A DNA stretch of 64,000 bases, taken from the NCBI RefSeq assembly GCF_902713425.1, contig NC_081211.1:17237936-17301935 (forward strand). Direction: 5' to 3'. Source of the DNA: Acipenser ruthenus. Lineage: Eukaryota; Chordata; Actinopteri; Acipenseriformes; Acipenseridae. The notes beneath the pieces were generated by a model. That model did not search any database. It was not told the DNA's origin and saw nothing but the letters and a program-made list of their open reading frames with translations. The position numbers and the translations under genes are program-made. Positions 1-9,292 of this stretch are shown one piece after another; positions within the stretch are counted from its first letter, which is position 1; each line of letters starts with the position of its first letter.

Positions 1-169
1 GGCTGTTTGTTTCATTGCATTCCATGTGATAAAAAAAAAGAACAAATACTTTTAATTTGTATAACATTTTTTTTGTTTTGTGTACAACAGGCATGCGAAG
101 GCACAGGACCAATACCTTCCCAGCTGTTAAACCTTCCATCCTTGCATCCTTCCCATCTTCCTGCTGTGT

Positions 170-223
170 ATGGGGGACCTTTGGCGTATGAGGCGAACGT
201 GATAACCACTACACTACGGAAAC
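170..223 (-). pseudogene. tRNA-Val pseudogene, 5' part only
   Basis: The minus strand carries the first ~50 nt of a tRNA-Val (acceptor 5' strand, D-arm with TAGTGTAGTGG, anticodon arm). The T-arm and 3' acceptor strand are replaced by unrelated sequence. The anticodon loop reads CTCATAC and the 3' side of its stem no longer pairs well. It is not functional. Sequence to its right resembles that right of the tRNA-Val pseudogene at 54271-54333, so the two are paralogous. Confidence 0.75.
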
Positions 224-388
224 ATTTCATGAACTGCTGCAACCGCTTATCAAATACAATGAACTTCAAATACATACAAATAATGCACTATAATGCAGTT
301 ATGCGATATATGCAATATGATCTAAGAAGTATAAAAAATATATATATATTTGTAACGGATTGTTATTTTTAATAAATTAAAAAAAAAA
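224..388. other. Spacer shared with the right side of the array
   Basis: This AT-rich spacer closely matches 54334-54497: both contain the run CAAATACATACAAATAATGC and both lie between a tRNA-Val pseudogene and a tRNA-Val-AAC gene. No gene is seen. Bases 1-169 show nothing recognisable. Confidence 0.6.
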
Positions 389-461
389 TGTTTCCACCCA
401 GTCTCGAACCGGGGACCTTTCACGTGTTAGGCGAACGTGAAAACCACTACACTACGGAAAC
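389..461 (-). tRNA. tRNA-Val (AAC)
   Basis: A 73-nt minus-strand cloverleaf with the vertebrate tRNA-Val start GTTTCCGTAGTGTAGTGG, anticodon loop CTAACAC (anticodon AAC) and T-loop TTCGAGA. The acceptor pairs GTTTCCG with TGGAAAC, with one G-U. The T-stem and anticodon stem each hold one G-U pair. A T-run follows on the minus strand (A-run at 379-388), as a Pol III terminator. It has a few more changes than the copy at 54498-54570, so it may be less active, but it can fold. Confidence 0.85.
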
Positions 462-769
462 ACATCTTGTTACACGCTCCACTATTCATACAGTAGCTTA
501 CTAACATATATATTTTTATTTAACACCATAAATAAAACAAGCCCTTAATATATAATATAGCCCTGATACGTTTTATAGTGTAAGCGCGTATATGTTAATG
601 AGCAGTTCTACATTTGTCCAGATGCTTTGTTGATACCCAGTTTTAAAATAACAAGGACATCTAACTATTTACGACCATGAAGAACGTTTTGACAGTTTTT
701 AAGGCAACCCCAGCCTTAAACAAGTTTGGTATTTATTTTTAAATAACTCCTACCCAAGAATAAAACTGC

Positions 770-842
770 TGCCCCGTGTGAGGATCGAACTCACGACCTT
801 CAGATTATGAGACTGACGCGCTACCTACTGCGCTAACGAGGC
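770..842 (-). tRNA. tRNA-Met (CAT), elongator
   Basis: The minus strand reads GCCTCGTTAGCGCAGTAGG, then anticodon loop CTCATAA, T-loop TTCGATC and an acceptor ending GGGGCA: 73 nt and, as far as I recall, the vertebrate elongator tRNA-Met sequence. TTTT follows on the minus strand as a terminator. It is a single copy here, outside the repeated LINE/U5 array. Confidence 0.95.
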
Positions 843-1700
843 CTTGAAAATGCTTTCCATTCCAGGATTGAGGAATGTGGGATCTATGCAATGCTAAAGG
901 TTTAAAAGCAGGGATCTTGCTCAGACCCGAAGATCCTGTGATTTTTTATTCAGAAAAAACACCTTTGCTGGCATTGGTGTGCTCTTCCTCTGGAGTAGCA
1001 GCTGGTCTTCATTGCAATGGTTTTCTGCAAGCAATCAGAACATTGGCTAGTTCCACCTTGAAGTCTAGATATTCCATAACCTCTCTCTTTCTGTCCCCTA
1101 AGGAATAGCGATCTTGTCAGTATTGTAAGCATGCATTTGCTGCTGACAAATCCAGCATGTGAACGATCACCTTAGCTGTCCATTTCTTGATCCTGGTTTT
1201 TGCCCTGTAGTAGGATTTGCAGCTGTCAAATCATGTCAGCTCCTCCCGTTTTTGAATTGTAATCTCTGGACGATTTACCTCGATTTATTTGTCATACATT
1301 CTAAAATGATTCAGCTGTCAGGCCTACATTGTAAATGAATGAAAAGTATCAGAAAGAGGTTGTACATAAACCCCAAAGTTTAACCCTTTCAGTCCAAAAT
1401 TTATTTTCAATCATAAAAAAAAATATTTTAACTCTTTTTTCCTAGTCTTATTGCAACTAGAAATGAGACTCAAACTAAATTTAGATTTTAGCACAAATCT
1501 TTTATTGTTTTTTTTGTTGTCCACTCCAATGGACATCTTAGAATATTTCCTGAAATTAAAACATCATAAAAAATACACAAAATAATGAGATTAGAAAAAC
1601 AAAGATACTATCATAGGCCCTCGGTCTAGAATTTTTACTTGCGGTGAGCAGCCTTGAAACAATTTCTATGTGGCACAAAACACAGGTGCACTTTGCACTT
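843..1700. other. Gene-free stretch; possible piggyBac-like end
   Basis: Short open frames near 875-1108 match nothing I recognise and are probably chance. Near 1380 the sequence TTAACCCTTTCAGTCC starts a ~160-bp AT-rich tract ending in GTCCACTCCAATGGAC. TTAA followed by CCCTTT is typical of piggyBac-type DNA transposon ends, but no matching opposite end is visible, so this is only a suggestion. Confidence 0.25.
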
Positions 1701-1789
1701 TGTAATTGTATGTAAAAATAATGTGATATCTTGTAACAATTGTAAGTCACCCTGGATAAGGGCGTCTGCTAAGAAATAAATAATAATAT
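1701..1789 (+). mobile_element. SINE tail, 5'-truncated
   Basis: This is nearly the same as the 3' half of the complete SINE at 1853-2095. It has the stem-loop CCCTGGATAAGGGCG and an (AATA)n-type tail, and it lacks the tRNA-like head. The tail resembles the 3' end of fish L2-clade LINEs, which such SINEs use for mobilisation. Confidence 0.7.
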
Positions 1790-1852
1790 CGCAGGAGACA
1801 TGATGTAATAACAAGAGTAGTAATAACAGTTATAATAACAAGGTTATGGCAA

Positions 1853-2095
1853 TGTGGGCAGCAGTGCGGAGTAGCGGTTAGGGCTGTGGACTCTTGACCG
1901 GAGGGTTGTGGGTTCAGCAGGGACACTGCTGCTGTATCCTTGAGCAAGGTACTTTACCTAGATTGCTCCAGTAAAAACCCAACTGTATACATGGGTAATT
2001 GTATGTAAAAATAATGTGATATCTTGTAACAATTGTAAGTCGTCCTGGATAAGGGCGACTGCTAAGAAATAAATAATAATAATATTAATAATACA
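1853..2095 (+). mobile_element. tRNA-derived SINE with L2-type tail
   Basis: The head has a Pol III A-box-like TAGCGGTTAGG and a B-box-like GGGTTCA about 40 nt later. A central conserved segment follows, then a 3' tail with CCTGGATAAGGGCG and an AATA-rich end. This is the usual layout of fish SINEs that borrow the L2-clade 3' end. A truncated relative lies just to the left. The precise family name cannot be settled without a repeat library. Confidence 0.75.
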
Positions 2096-2391
2096 ATACC
2101 TAACCCCTCTGATGTGCCTACTGTTCCCCCCTCATTAAACGGCAATAAATGATACATTAAATGTTCATTCCGATCACCCAGTTGCAAGCACCGATCAGAA
2201 TGTAATTCTTGACATTGATGTTGCTGTATAGTGTCCCAGTATGCAGCCCCCACCCCGTCTAATTCTGCCACAAACAAATCCCTGTTGTTCTGGGTTGACT
2301 CAGTGGCCCTCTGTAAATCCATGAGAAGCACATTTTCTATGTGGACAGTGCTTAAAGTCATTAGTGGATCATGTTGCAGTGGAAATATCAC
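2096..2391 (-). other. Open frame of unknown nature
   Basis: The minus strand is open for about 100 codons, starting at 2391 and running into the SINE tail. The translation includes QRATESTQNNRDLFVAELD and looks protein-like, with acidic and Gln-rich stretches. It could be the end of a DNA-transposon accessory protein or a host exon. I do not recognise it. It lies just left of 2405, where the repeated unit begins, so its right edge may be a rearrangement breakpoint. Confidence 0.25.
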
Positions 2392-2585
2392 ACTTGATGC
2401 TTGATGTTAGAAATGGATTTAATAAAGTAATTGTGTTGCTATTTTATTCTAATACAGTTGAAGTTCATGGAACAGAATTCAAGTTATAATTTGTTCCATT
2501 GTTTTATCTCTAACGCTACTAACACATCTAATAATACGCAGTTATAACCATTTTGTTTTTCTAATCACTTCACACTGTTAAAGCA

Positions 2586-2761
2586 CCAATGTGGTGGTGC
2601 TGTGTCGGGGTCTTGCTGGTAGACATCGGCCCATATGAGTGTAACACTCGACCCAGTGTCCTCCAGCGCAGTGCAGGAGACCCCCTCTTTGCTGACCAGG
2701 ACGCGACGGAAGTCCAGCACCGAGTCCTGCCTACAGTACCATCGCCATGGCCAAGGAACAT
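2586..2761 (-). mobile_element. LTR-retrotransposon protease fragment (fossil)
   Basis: A minus-strand frame carries the retroviral-type aspartic protease motif DTGSSVTLI within a short open stretch. This is typical of Gypsy-type pol proteins. No LTRs or other pol domains are seen around it, so it is a short broken relic carried passively in the repeated host unit; it recurs near 27060 and 50758. Confidence 0.5.
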
Positions 2762-3156
2762 GATAGTAACTGGAAGGTAAGGATTCTGTGAAGATTTATA
2801 ATTTGAGAGCCTAGTTATTCCTGTGCTAAAAAAAAAAAAAAAAAATCAGGGCCTGCCTTATGATTGCTATAATTGATATTAGTCCGGTTGAACACATTTT
2901 CTAGTAAAATCATAAATACTGTTTCAGGTGGCACTGCCTACGCAGCACAAACTTAGAAATCAGTCAGATTCGACTTAGAGTGAACGCATTGGTCGTAACA
3001 AGAAGTTACAACAAGCGCTGCTATCGCTATGATACATTTACGCTTGCATTTAAAAAAATAAATAAATACATAATTAACCCACGGGTTTTAACCGTTCACA
3101 AATAAAATGCAACAAATGGAGACCACTGAAAAATAATAATACAGAAAAAAAAAAGC
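2762..3156. other. Spacer of host unit H, left of tRNA-Val
   Basis: AT-rich sequence with A-runs and no gene. The part from ~2930 on recurs in inverted, diverged form at about 54845-55040. Direct copies lie at 27256-27646 and 50954-51344. Confidence 0.6.
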
Positions 3157-3229
3157 TGTTTCCGCCCGGTTTCGAACCGGGGACCTTTCGCGTGTGAGGC
3201 GAACGTGATAACCACTACACTACGGAAAC
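3157..3229 (-). tRNA. tRNA-Val (CAC)
   Basis: A 73-nt cloverleaf on the minus strand. It starts GTTTCCGTAGTGTAGTGG, has anticodon stem TTCGC/GCGAA around loop CTCACAC (anticodon CAC), T-arm CCGGTTCGAAACCGG and a 3' end GCGGAAACA. It matches the vertebrate tRNA-Val-CAC gene as I recall it. An A-run on the plus strand just left gives the Pol III T-terminator. First of three near-identical copies in the repeated unit. Confidence 0.96.
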
Positions 3230-3899
3230 TTCATGGAAGACAGCGCTCAAGCACTGAGCACAGCAAGTAATTTCACTAATAGTCTATACTTTTCAATGGG
3301 AAGAATATGTTTGTTTATCCCATTTAGTTGTAATAGCGTTAATTTGCCGTTCAACTTTCAAATAGTTGAGTTTTAGATAAAACATACTGACTAAAAACAT
3401 AACGACGCAGAATACGTAGTATAGTGATTATCACGTCCGCATAACATACATACTCCCGACTTTTAAGAATGTGTTTGTTAACATTTATGTATTTAGCTTT
3501 TTCTATTTACAGAGCTGCCCCTTTCGTCATAGTCACGCCCCCTTAGTGACTCTCCACGGCCTCTCTTAAGTTTCTATTTTTTTTTTTTTTTTTTTACAAA
3601 ACACTTTTTTTCAGTGAGGACAAGAGTATTCTTGCACAAACTGTTTTAGCAATACAAATAGTCTATAAAAATGATATTCTGAAATGTACAAAAGCACAGG
3701 TAAAATAATATAATATATAGTCAACACAACGAATAATACTGTAAATATGGTACGGCGGGTAAGGATTACGTATATAGGTATAGATATAAAAAAATAAGCA
3801 AATATACATCATATCTGGTAAATAATTGTCAACTACATTTTGTGCGGAAAATATTTAAGGAGAGTTTTAAAAAAATAAAATAAAAAAATAAAACAACTT
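3230..3899. other. Spacer between tRNA-Val and tRNA-Asp
   Basis: AT-rich, with a T-run of roughly 25 nt at about 3570-3594 and no gene. Relative to 27720-28427 and 51418-52125, this copy lacks about 50 bp near 3268. The segment from ~3703 recurs at 18864, where LINE copy d joins host sequence. Confidence 0.6.
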
Positions 3900-3971
3900 C
3901 TCCCCGTCGGGGAATTGAACCCCGGTCTCCCGCGTGACAGGCGGGGATACTGACCACTATACTAACGAGGA
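3900..3971 (-). tRNA. tRNA-Asp (GTC)
   Basis: The minus strand reads TCCTCGTTAGTATAGTGG, anticodon loop CTGTCAC (anticodon GTC), T-arm GGGGTTCAATTCCCC and acceptor GGGGAG: 72 nt and the canonical vertebrate tRNA-Asp fold. The T-loop has A where many vertebrate copies have G, which is tolerated. T-runs follow on the minus strand. First of five copies here (also 19061, 28428, 42759, 52126). Confidence 0.96.
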
Positions 3972-4443
3972 ATGCGTAAACAGTAATCATTCTGTACTCA
4001 CAGGAAGACCGCCCTAAACGATTTCCCATTCATTCTTTAAGGTAGTGCTAAACCACTACGGATGTAATACTGCTGCCGCCACAACATGATTTTGGCGCTG
4101 TTGTGCAGGTCTGTGCTAAACTTAATGTATTGAGTTGTGCAGATCTACCAAGAGATGGCACTAAAGAGCATGAAGCGTTTCGTCTGCTTCGGCTCAGTGA
4201 ATTTTGCGAACCAAATGATTCAGAGACTTCACTTCCCTTCCCACCATCACTAATTGCACGAATGGTTGAGTGATTGGATGAAAGTGGGGTACAACCGGTT
4301 CTACTATACATACACAACTAAGACACCCACTTTCTTAGTGTGATCAAGAAGACTGCAGTCTGTAACCAATGTTACTTTGAATAGCAAGCCTATTTATCAT
4401 ACCAACACTACACACTGCAATTCTATTATTTTACAACACAAGG
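3972..4443. other. Host spacer downstream (3') of U5
   Basis: In U5 orientation this is the 3' flank. It carries the presumed U5 3' box at about 4422-4437 and, further out, a near-palindrome around AACCGGTT at ~4300. A minus-strand open frame of 89 codons (4048-4317) is probably chance. Copies of all or part of this spacer precede every U5 remnant in the window. Confidence 0.55.
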
Positions 4444-4510
4444 AAACCCCGCCAAAGCAGGGCATCAAAAAATTAGTTGCAACTCATAAATGTTCCTCTC
4501 CACGGAAATC
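4444..4510 (-). pseudogene. U5 snRNA 3' half, interrupted by LINE copy a
   Basis: U5 is the spliceosomal snRNA that holds exon ends through loop I. Here the minus strand begins at AAAGATTTCCGTGGAGAGG, continues through an Sm-site-like ATTTTTTGA and ends in the 3' stem GCCCTGCTTTGGCGGGG(T/C)TT. Everything 5' of loop I is missing and is replaced by the 3' end of LINE copy a. The junction lies about 10 nt further into U5 than in the other copies. A 3' box follows. Dead as a gene. Confidence 0.9.
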
Positions 4511-5114
4511 TTTATTGAGATTTTACATTTTTTTACATTTACACCCATTCGTTTTTTCATTCATTTTACATTTCTTTTAAAGATGACATTCATGCATACA
4601 GACAGACATACATTTTGTTTTAAAAGCATTTAAAACACATTTAAAAACACCAAGACAACTGTGCTTTATACATGGTTAAAACAGACACAGATTAAAATCA
4701 ACATGAAAAAAACCTGTGCTGCTTTAAAAGTGACTGGAAAAAAAGAACCATCTATAAAAAACCAGTGCTTGTGAGGGCCGGGGAGTGCTCTCTAAAAAAG
4801 TTCAAAAGTGAACATAAAACTATAGATCTAAAACAGGGACAGGGGAAAAGGGACAGTGTATAAAACAGTGAGTTAAAATTCTAAAATTTTAAAACACTTA
4901 AAATGTAACTTTTAATAGTTGACATTAAAAATCTTTTAGATACGTAAATACAAAACAAAACCAAATAAAACATTCAAAATAAATCAAAAACAAGAGAGTC
5001 CATAAAACTGAAACAAAAAGACTACATAAAACCAGGGCACCGTTCAAAAACGGTCATGCCAGCTAAAAGGGGCGGAATGCTGGCATGACAAAATAAATAA
5101 AAGGCTTAGCGGTG
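4511..5114 (-). mobile_element. LINE copy a: 3'UTR only
   Basis: About 604 bp matching only the 3'UTR of the full element (compare 20599-21247). The 5' end is truncated just upstream of the conserved double hairpin, after AGCGGTG, and abuts a new stretch of U5 3' flank through the junction bases TATAG. The 3' end is CTCAATAAA fused directly to U5 GATTTCCG, with no poly(A). Duplicates lie at 19672, 43370 and 52700. Confidence 0.88.
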
Positions 5115-5251
5115 TATAGTACAACCGGTTCTACTATACATACACAAATAAGACACCCACTTTCTTAGTGTGATCAAGAAGACTGCAGTCTGTAACAAAT
5201 GTTACTTTGAATAGCACGCCCATTTATCATACCAACACTACACACTGCAAT

Positions 5252-5267
5252 TCTATTATTTTACAAC
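5252..5267 (-). promoter_or_regulatory. U5 snRNA 3' box
   Basis: The minus strand reads GTTGTAAAATAATAGA, fitting the metazoan snRNA 3'-box consensus GTTT-N(0-3)-AAARNNAGA. It lies about 7 nt past the U5 3' end. This element directs 3' processing of Pol II snRNA transcripts, and its presence shows the U5 segment comes from a real gene, not a retroposed snRNA. The same box accompanies each U5 3' half in the window. Confidence 0.75.
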
Positions 5268-5273
5268 ACAAGG

Positions 5274-5350
5274 AAGCCCCGCCAAAGCAGGGCATCAAAA
5301 AATTAGTTGAAACTCATAAATGTTCCTCTCCACGGAAATCTTTAGTAAAA
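5274..5350 (-). pseudogene. U5 snRNA 3' half, interrupted by LINE copy b
   Basis: Reference copy for the window. The minus strand starts in loop I at TTTTACTAAAGATTTCC, continues GTGGAGAGGAACA (about 30 nt identical to vertebrate U5 as I recall it), then has a diverged internal stem, Sm site AATTTTTTGA and 3' stem-loop TGCCCTGCTTTGGCGGGGC. Immediately 5' of loop I, where CTTTCGCC should be, LINE copy b ends with AATAAAAGAGTA. Loop I invariant bases TTTTAC are kept; the 5' stem and U5 promoter are absent. Confidence 0.93.
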
Positions 5351-8300
5351 TACTCTTTTATTGAGATTTTACATTTTTTACATTTACACCCATTCGTTTT
5401 TTCATTCATTTTACATTTCTTTTAAAGATGACATTCATGCATACAGACATACATTTTGTTTTAAAAGCATTTAAAACACATTTAAAAACACCAAGACAAT
5501 TGTGCTTTGTACATGGTTAAAACAGACACAGATTAAAATCAACATGAAAAAAACCTGTGCTGTTTTAAAAGTGACTGGAAAAAAAGAACCATCTATAAAA
5601 AACCAGTGCTTGTGAGGGCCGGGGAGTGCTCTCTAAAAAAGTGAACATAAACCTAGATCTAAAACAGGGACAGGGGAAAAGGGACAGTGTATAAAACAGT
5701 GAGTTAAAATTCTAAAATTTTAAAACACTTAAAATGTAACTTTTAATAGTTTACATTAAAAATCTTAAAGATACATAAAACAAAACAAAACAAAATCAAA
5801 TAAAACATTCAAATTAAATCAAAGGTCCATAAAACTGAAACAAAAAGACTACATAAAACCAGGGCACCGTTGAAAAACGGTCATGCCAGCTAAAAAGGGC
5901 GGAATGCTGGCATGACAAAATAAATAAAAGGCTTAGCGGTGCCCCGTAGTCCCGCTCCTAGGAGCTAGCGGTTCCAGTTTTTTCCTTTATTCCATCTTCA
6001 CGTCCTGAAGTCCGGCGATCCTCCACTCCGCGCAGGCCTTGTCCTTCCCGAGGGTCCGGATGTCCAGAATTACAAAGTCCTTGATAAGAGTTTGTGCCCT
6101 TCTGGTCGTGGTGATAGTGTCTAGCTCCTGCTTGTGATAGACACAGACGTTACGGCCTTCCCACAGGATCTGCTTGACAACATTGATGACACGCCAAACG
6201 CACTTAGCTGTGCTGGTAGTGATTCCTCCCGCAGGCCCATAGAGCACAGTCTCAGCGGTCATCTTGGCCGTGTCAGCAAACCTGTTTAGGAAGACAGAGA
6301 CAGAGAGCCAGACACTGCCAGCCACATCACACTCCCAGAAGATATGGGCTGGTGTTTCTCTCTTGCGGCACTTTGCATAGGGGCATGTTTCTACTTGGGC
6401 TAGTCCCCTCCTGAACATGAACGCTCGAGTGGGGAGTGCACTGTGGACGGTGTTCCATGCTATATCCTTCTGGACATTACTGAGGCAGCTGTGAGACACA
6501 TTCTCCCAGATTTTTTGGCTTTGGGTGAGGGAGAAAGTAGCTACTTTTTCAATTTCCTGGGAACCGGCAAGATATTTAGTTACAGCCTTGTATTCCCAGG
6601 AGGCCAATTTTGCTTTTATCTAAGCCCAATTTATATATAGTGTCCCTTAAGGTTCTATAATACAATGGGGGGTCCCAGGAGTACGGCACGGTGTTATCAA
6701 TAGTGCAGAGGCCCAAGGCCCTGAGACAGGTGGCAAAATAGAAACGATTCATGTAACATACCTTCCTGTCCAGGGCCTGGATGTTCTTGATAGTTTGCGT
6801 GAGCCCCTGCACTCGGGTGAGCTGCACAACGTCCGGGACCCCCTTACCTCCCTTCTTGTCGGCTTTACTCAGGGTGGCTCGCTTTACCCTCTCCATCTTG
6901 CTGCCCCAGATAAAGCGGTGGATAATGCGGTCCACCACTTTTTTGGTGGTCCTGTCTGGGGGAAAGATTTTTCCTACATAAGAGAGGATGGGGAACAGTA
7001 TAGACTTGGTTATTAATACTCTACCCGTCATTGTTAAGGATCTTGTGCTCCATCCGCCAATCTTTTTACGGACCTGGTTAATGGCCGCCGTCCAGCTCTG
7101 GGCCCCCGAGCTATTGTTCTCGAAAATGAGGCCCAGAATCTTGATTTTGTCCTTTTTGACAGGGTACATGTCCGACAGTTCCCTATCTACCTGCCAATTT
7201 TTAGACACGTAGACTTCGCTCTTGGACTTATTAATCACTGCCCCGGTCGCTGTGCAGTACTTCTCAAGGATATTACTAATCCGAGGTACCGACGATGTGT
7301 TGGTGCAAATGAGTGACACATCGTCCATATATGCTGTTGTTTTGACCTGGACCCCGTTGGATCCAGGCAGCTGGAAACCAGTTATATTGGTATCCCTACG
7401 AATTGCCTGCAGGAGGGGTTCAATGCACACGACATATAGCAGTGGGGATAGTGGGCAACCCTGTCTGACCCCTGACTGGATAGATATTTTACCAGTCAGG
7501 TGCCTGTTCACCAAGACTCGGGTACTAATGTTGTATATATGGTTTTAACCCACTCCCTAAGTCCAGGAGCGAATTTCATCTGGTCCATCACTTTGTACAT
7601 ATATTCATGGCTTACCCTATCGAACGCCTTCTCCTGGTCAAGGTTGAACAGGCAGAGGGGATGGTTCCGTTCTCTAGAATAAGCCAGAATGTCCCTTGTT
7701 AACATTAAAATATCCGTGATGGACCTCCCTGGGACGCCACAAGCCTGGTCGGGGCCAATGACCAAAGGGAGGTGTACTTGTAGCCGGAGCATCAGAGCTT
7801 TGGCTAGTATCTTGTAATCCACGCAAAGGAGGCTGATTGGGCGCCAATTCCGTAGATCTTTAACTTCCCCTTTCTTATGAAGGAGAGTAATTACACTCTC
7901 CCGCATAGAAGGGCCCAACCGCTTCTCCCTGTAGACCGCTCTGTAGACCTCCGCTAAATGGACTTTTAGCGTGTCCCAAAAAAGATGGTAATACTCACCC
8001 GGGATGCCATCTGGACCTGGCGTCTTACCGGTGTTCATGGTCTTAACCGCCTGGGTGAGCTCCTCCAGCGTGAGTTCTGGGTCCTTCTCCTCCTCCTCCT
8101 CGTCCCGCACTGAGTCAGGCTCCAACTGGCTCAGGAACCACTCTATCAGGGTGTCATCTGTAGCTTTGATGTTATATAGGTCCCTATAGAAGTTCTCTAC
8201 CACTTTTTTCACTCCCTCACTATCCTCTACTATCCTCCCCCTGCTGTCGAGCATGGAGGACATCAAGTGCCGCTTCTCCCTCGTTTTCTGGAAGAAGAAG

Positions 8301-9275
8301 CGAGTACACTTTTCGTCTTCCTCCATTTTTTGCACTTTTGCATTGTGCATGACCTTTCGTTGTTCCTCCCTACAAAGCACTGAAAGATCTAGCTTGGTCT
8401 GGGCTATCTCGTCGCTTACAGGGAACCCCCGAAGCTGAAGCAGGCTCAGACGCTGGAGGGCAGCATTCAGGTGTTTATATTTGGCCCTCCTTTCTTTTGC
8501 TTTCCTCTTGCCTGCTGCTATGAAATAACCCTTAGTTCTCATTTTGACCATCTCCCACCACTCTATAGGGGAGTTGAATAGGTCACGCAAAGTGGTCCAC
8601 TCAACAAGCCTGCTCTTATAGGCTGCAGCTATGGAGGGGTCATCGAGTAAGGAGGTGTTTAATTTCCAAACCCCTGACCCCATCTGGGAGGTCTGAGGGA
8701 CCTGCAATGTTACCTGCAGGAGCCTATGGTCAGAGAAGAAGACGGCCTGGGTGTCTACTGCCGTCCTCGTAAGGGAGCTGGTATGCAGGACGAGATCTAT
8801 ACGCGAGAATGAGGTCCCAGACGAGCTCACCCAGGTAAAGGGAGGCACCAGGTCCTTACCTGCATCACACAGGGAGAAATCAGATATTACGGAGGACAAA
8901 ACTCTACTAGAGCGGTCGTTGCGTGGCCTGCTCCGGTCTACGTCCCTCAGAGCACAATTGAAGTCACCTGACACGATGACGGGTACGTTCCCCAGCAGGA
9001 GTGGACGCAGCTGTGGAAAAAATTGAACTCTTTCGTTTTGGTTAGTGGGTGCGTAGACATTGACCAGTCTGAGGGGAGTGTTGTTGTATGTCACATCCAC
9101 GCTCAGAATTCTACCAGGTTCTACCTCCCTGCTGCTGCGGGAGGTAATAAATGGGTTTTTAAACAGGATACCTACTCCGTCGACTCTGGCTATGTTGGAG
9201 CCCGACCAGAAGGAGTCCCCCAGGGTCCAACTCTCCTTCAGGTCCCTATAATCAGGGCTCGACGAAATACCACAC
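5351..9275 (-). mobile_element. LINE copy b, 5'-truncated (3.9 kb)
   Basis: It contains the 3'UTR (5351-5986) and ORF2 from about codon 53 onward; ORF1, the 5'UTR and the start of the endonuclease are missing. The 3' end joins U5 loop I without poly(A). The 5' end stops at the same base as copy c and is followed by one extra A and 16 nt of U5 (9277-9292). Copy b' at 29049 duplicates it. Confidence 0.93.
5987..9275 (-). pseudogene. LINE ORF2 remnant (copy b)
   Basis: Relative to the intact 1147-codon ORF2 at 21248-24691, this copy begins at codon ~53, so it lacks endonuclease residues N23 and E52. It has a one-base loss near 7530 (between the reverse transcriptase motif around D598 and the SGVRQGCPLSP motif) and a one-base gain near 6612 in the C-terminal region. 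The YMDD motif and C-terminal CCHC are still encoded, in separate frames. It cannot make a full protein. Confidence 0.9.
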
Positions 9276-9276
9276 A

Positions 9277-9292
9277 GAAATCTTTAGTAAAA
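9277..9292 (-). repeat. 16-nt U5 target-site remnant between copies b and c
   Basis: The minus strand reads TTTTACTAAAGATTTC, the exact U5 loop I segment adjoining the LINE 3' end at 5335-5350. It lies between the 3' end of copy c and the 5' end of copy b, as expected for a target-site duplication made when b inserted and then re-used as the target of the next copy. Confidence 0.85.

Noticed and set aside
1380-1545. Complete piggyBac-type transposon
   Set aside because: Only one TTAACCCTTT-like end is visible; no opposite terminal repeat and no transposase frame.
3829-4029. 66-codon minus-strand frame, recurring at 18990, 28357, 42688, 52055
   Set aside because: It runs straight through the tRNA-Asp gene, so it is a chance frame.
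4048-4317. 89-codon minus-strand frame in the U5 3' flank
   Set aside because: Recurs only because the unit is repeated; one copy has lost 37 bp without keeping the frame, and the composition shows no domain.
4511-5114. The 600-bp 3'UTR-only copies as a separate SINE family
   Set aside because: No Pol III head or other foreign 5' part is present; they are collinear with the LINE 3'UTR. The shared truncation of the a-type copies is explained by segmental duplication.
5274-5350. U5 sequence as a retroposed snRNA pseudogene or as part of the LINE itself
   Set aside because: It is followed by a genuine 3' box and long shared genomic flank, and the LINE also abuts U5 pieces of different length (10, 15, 16, 67, 77 nt), so U5 is target, not element.
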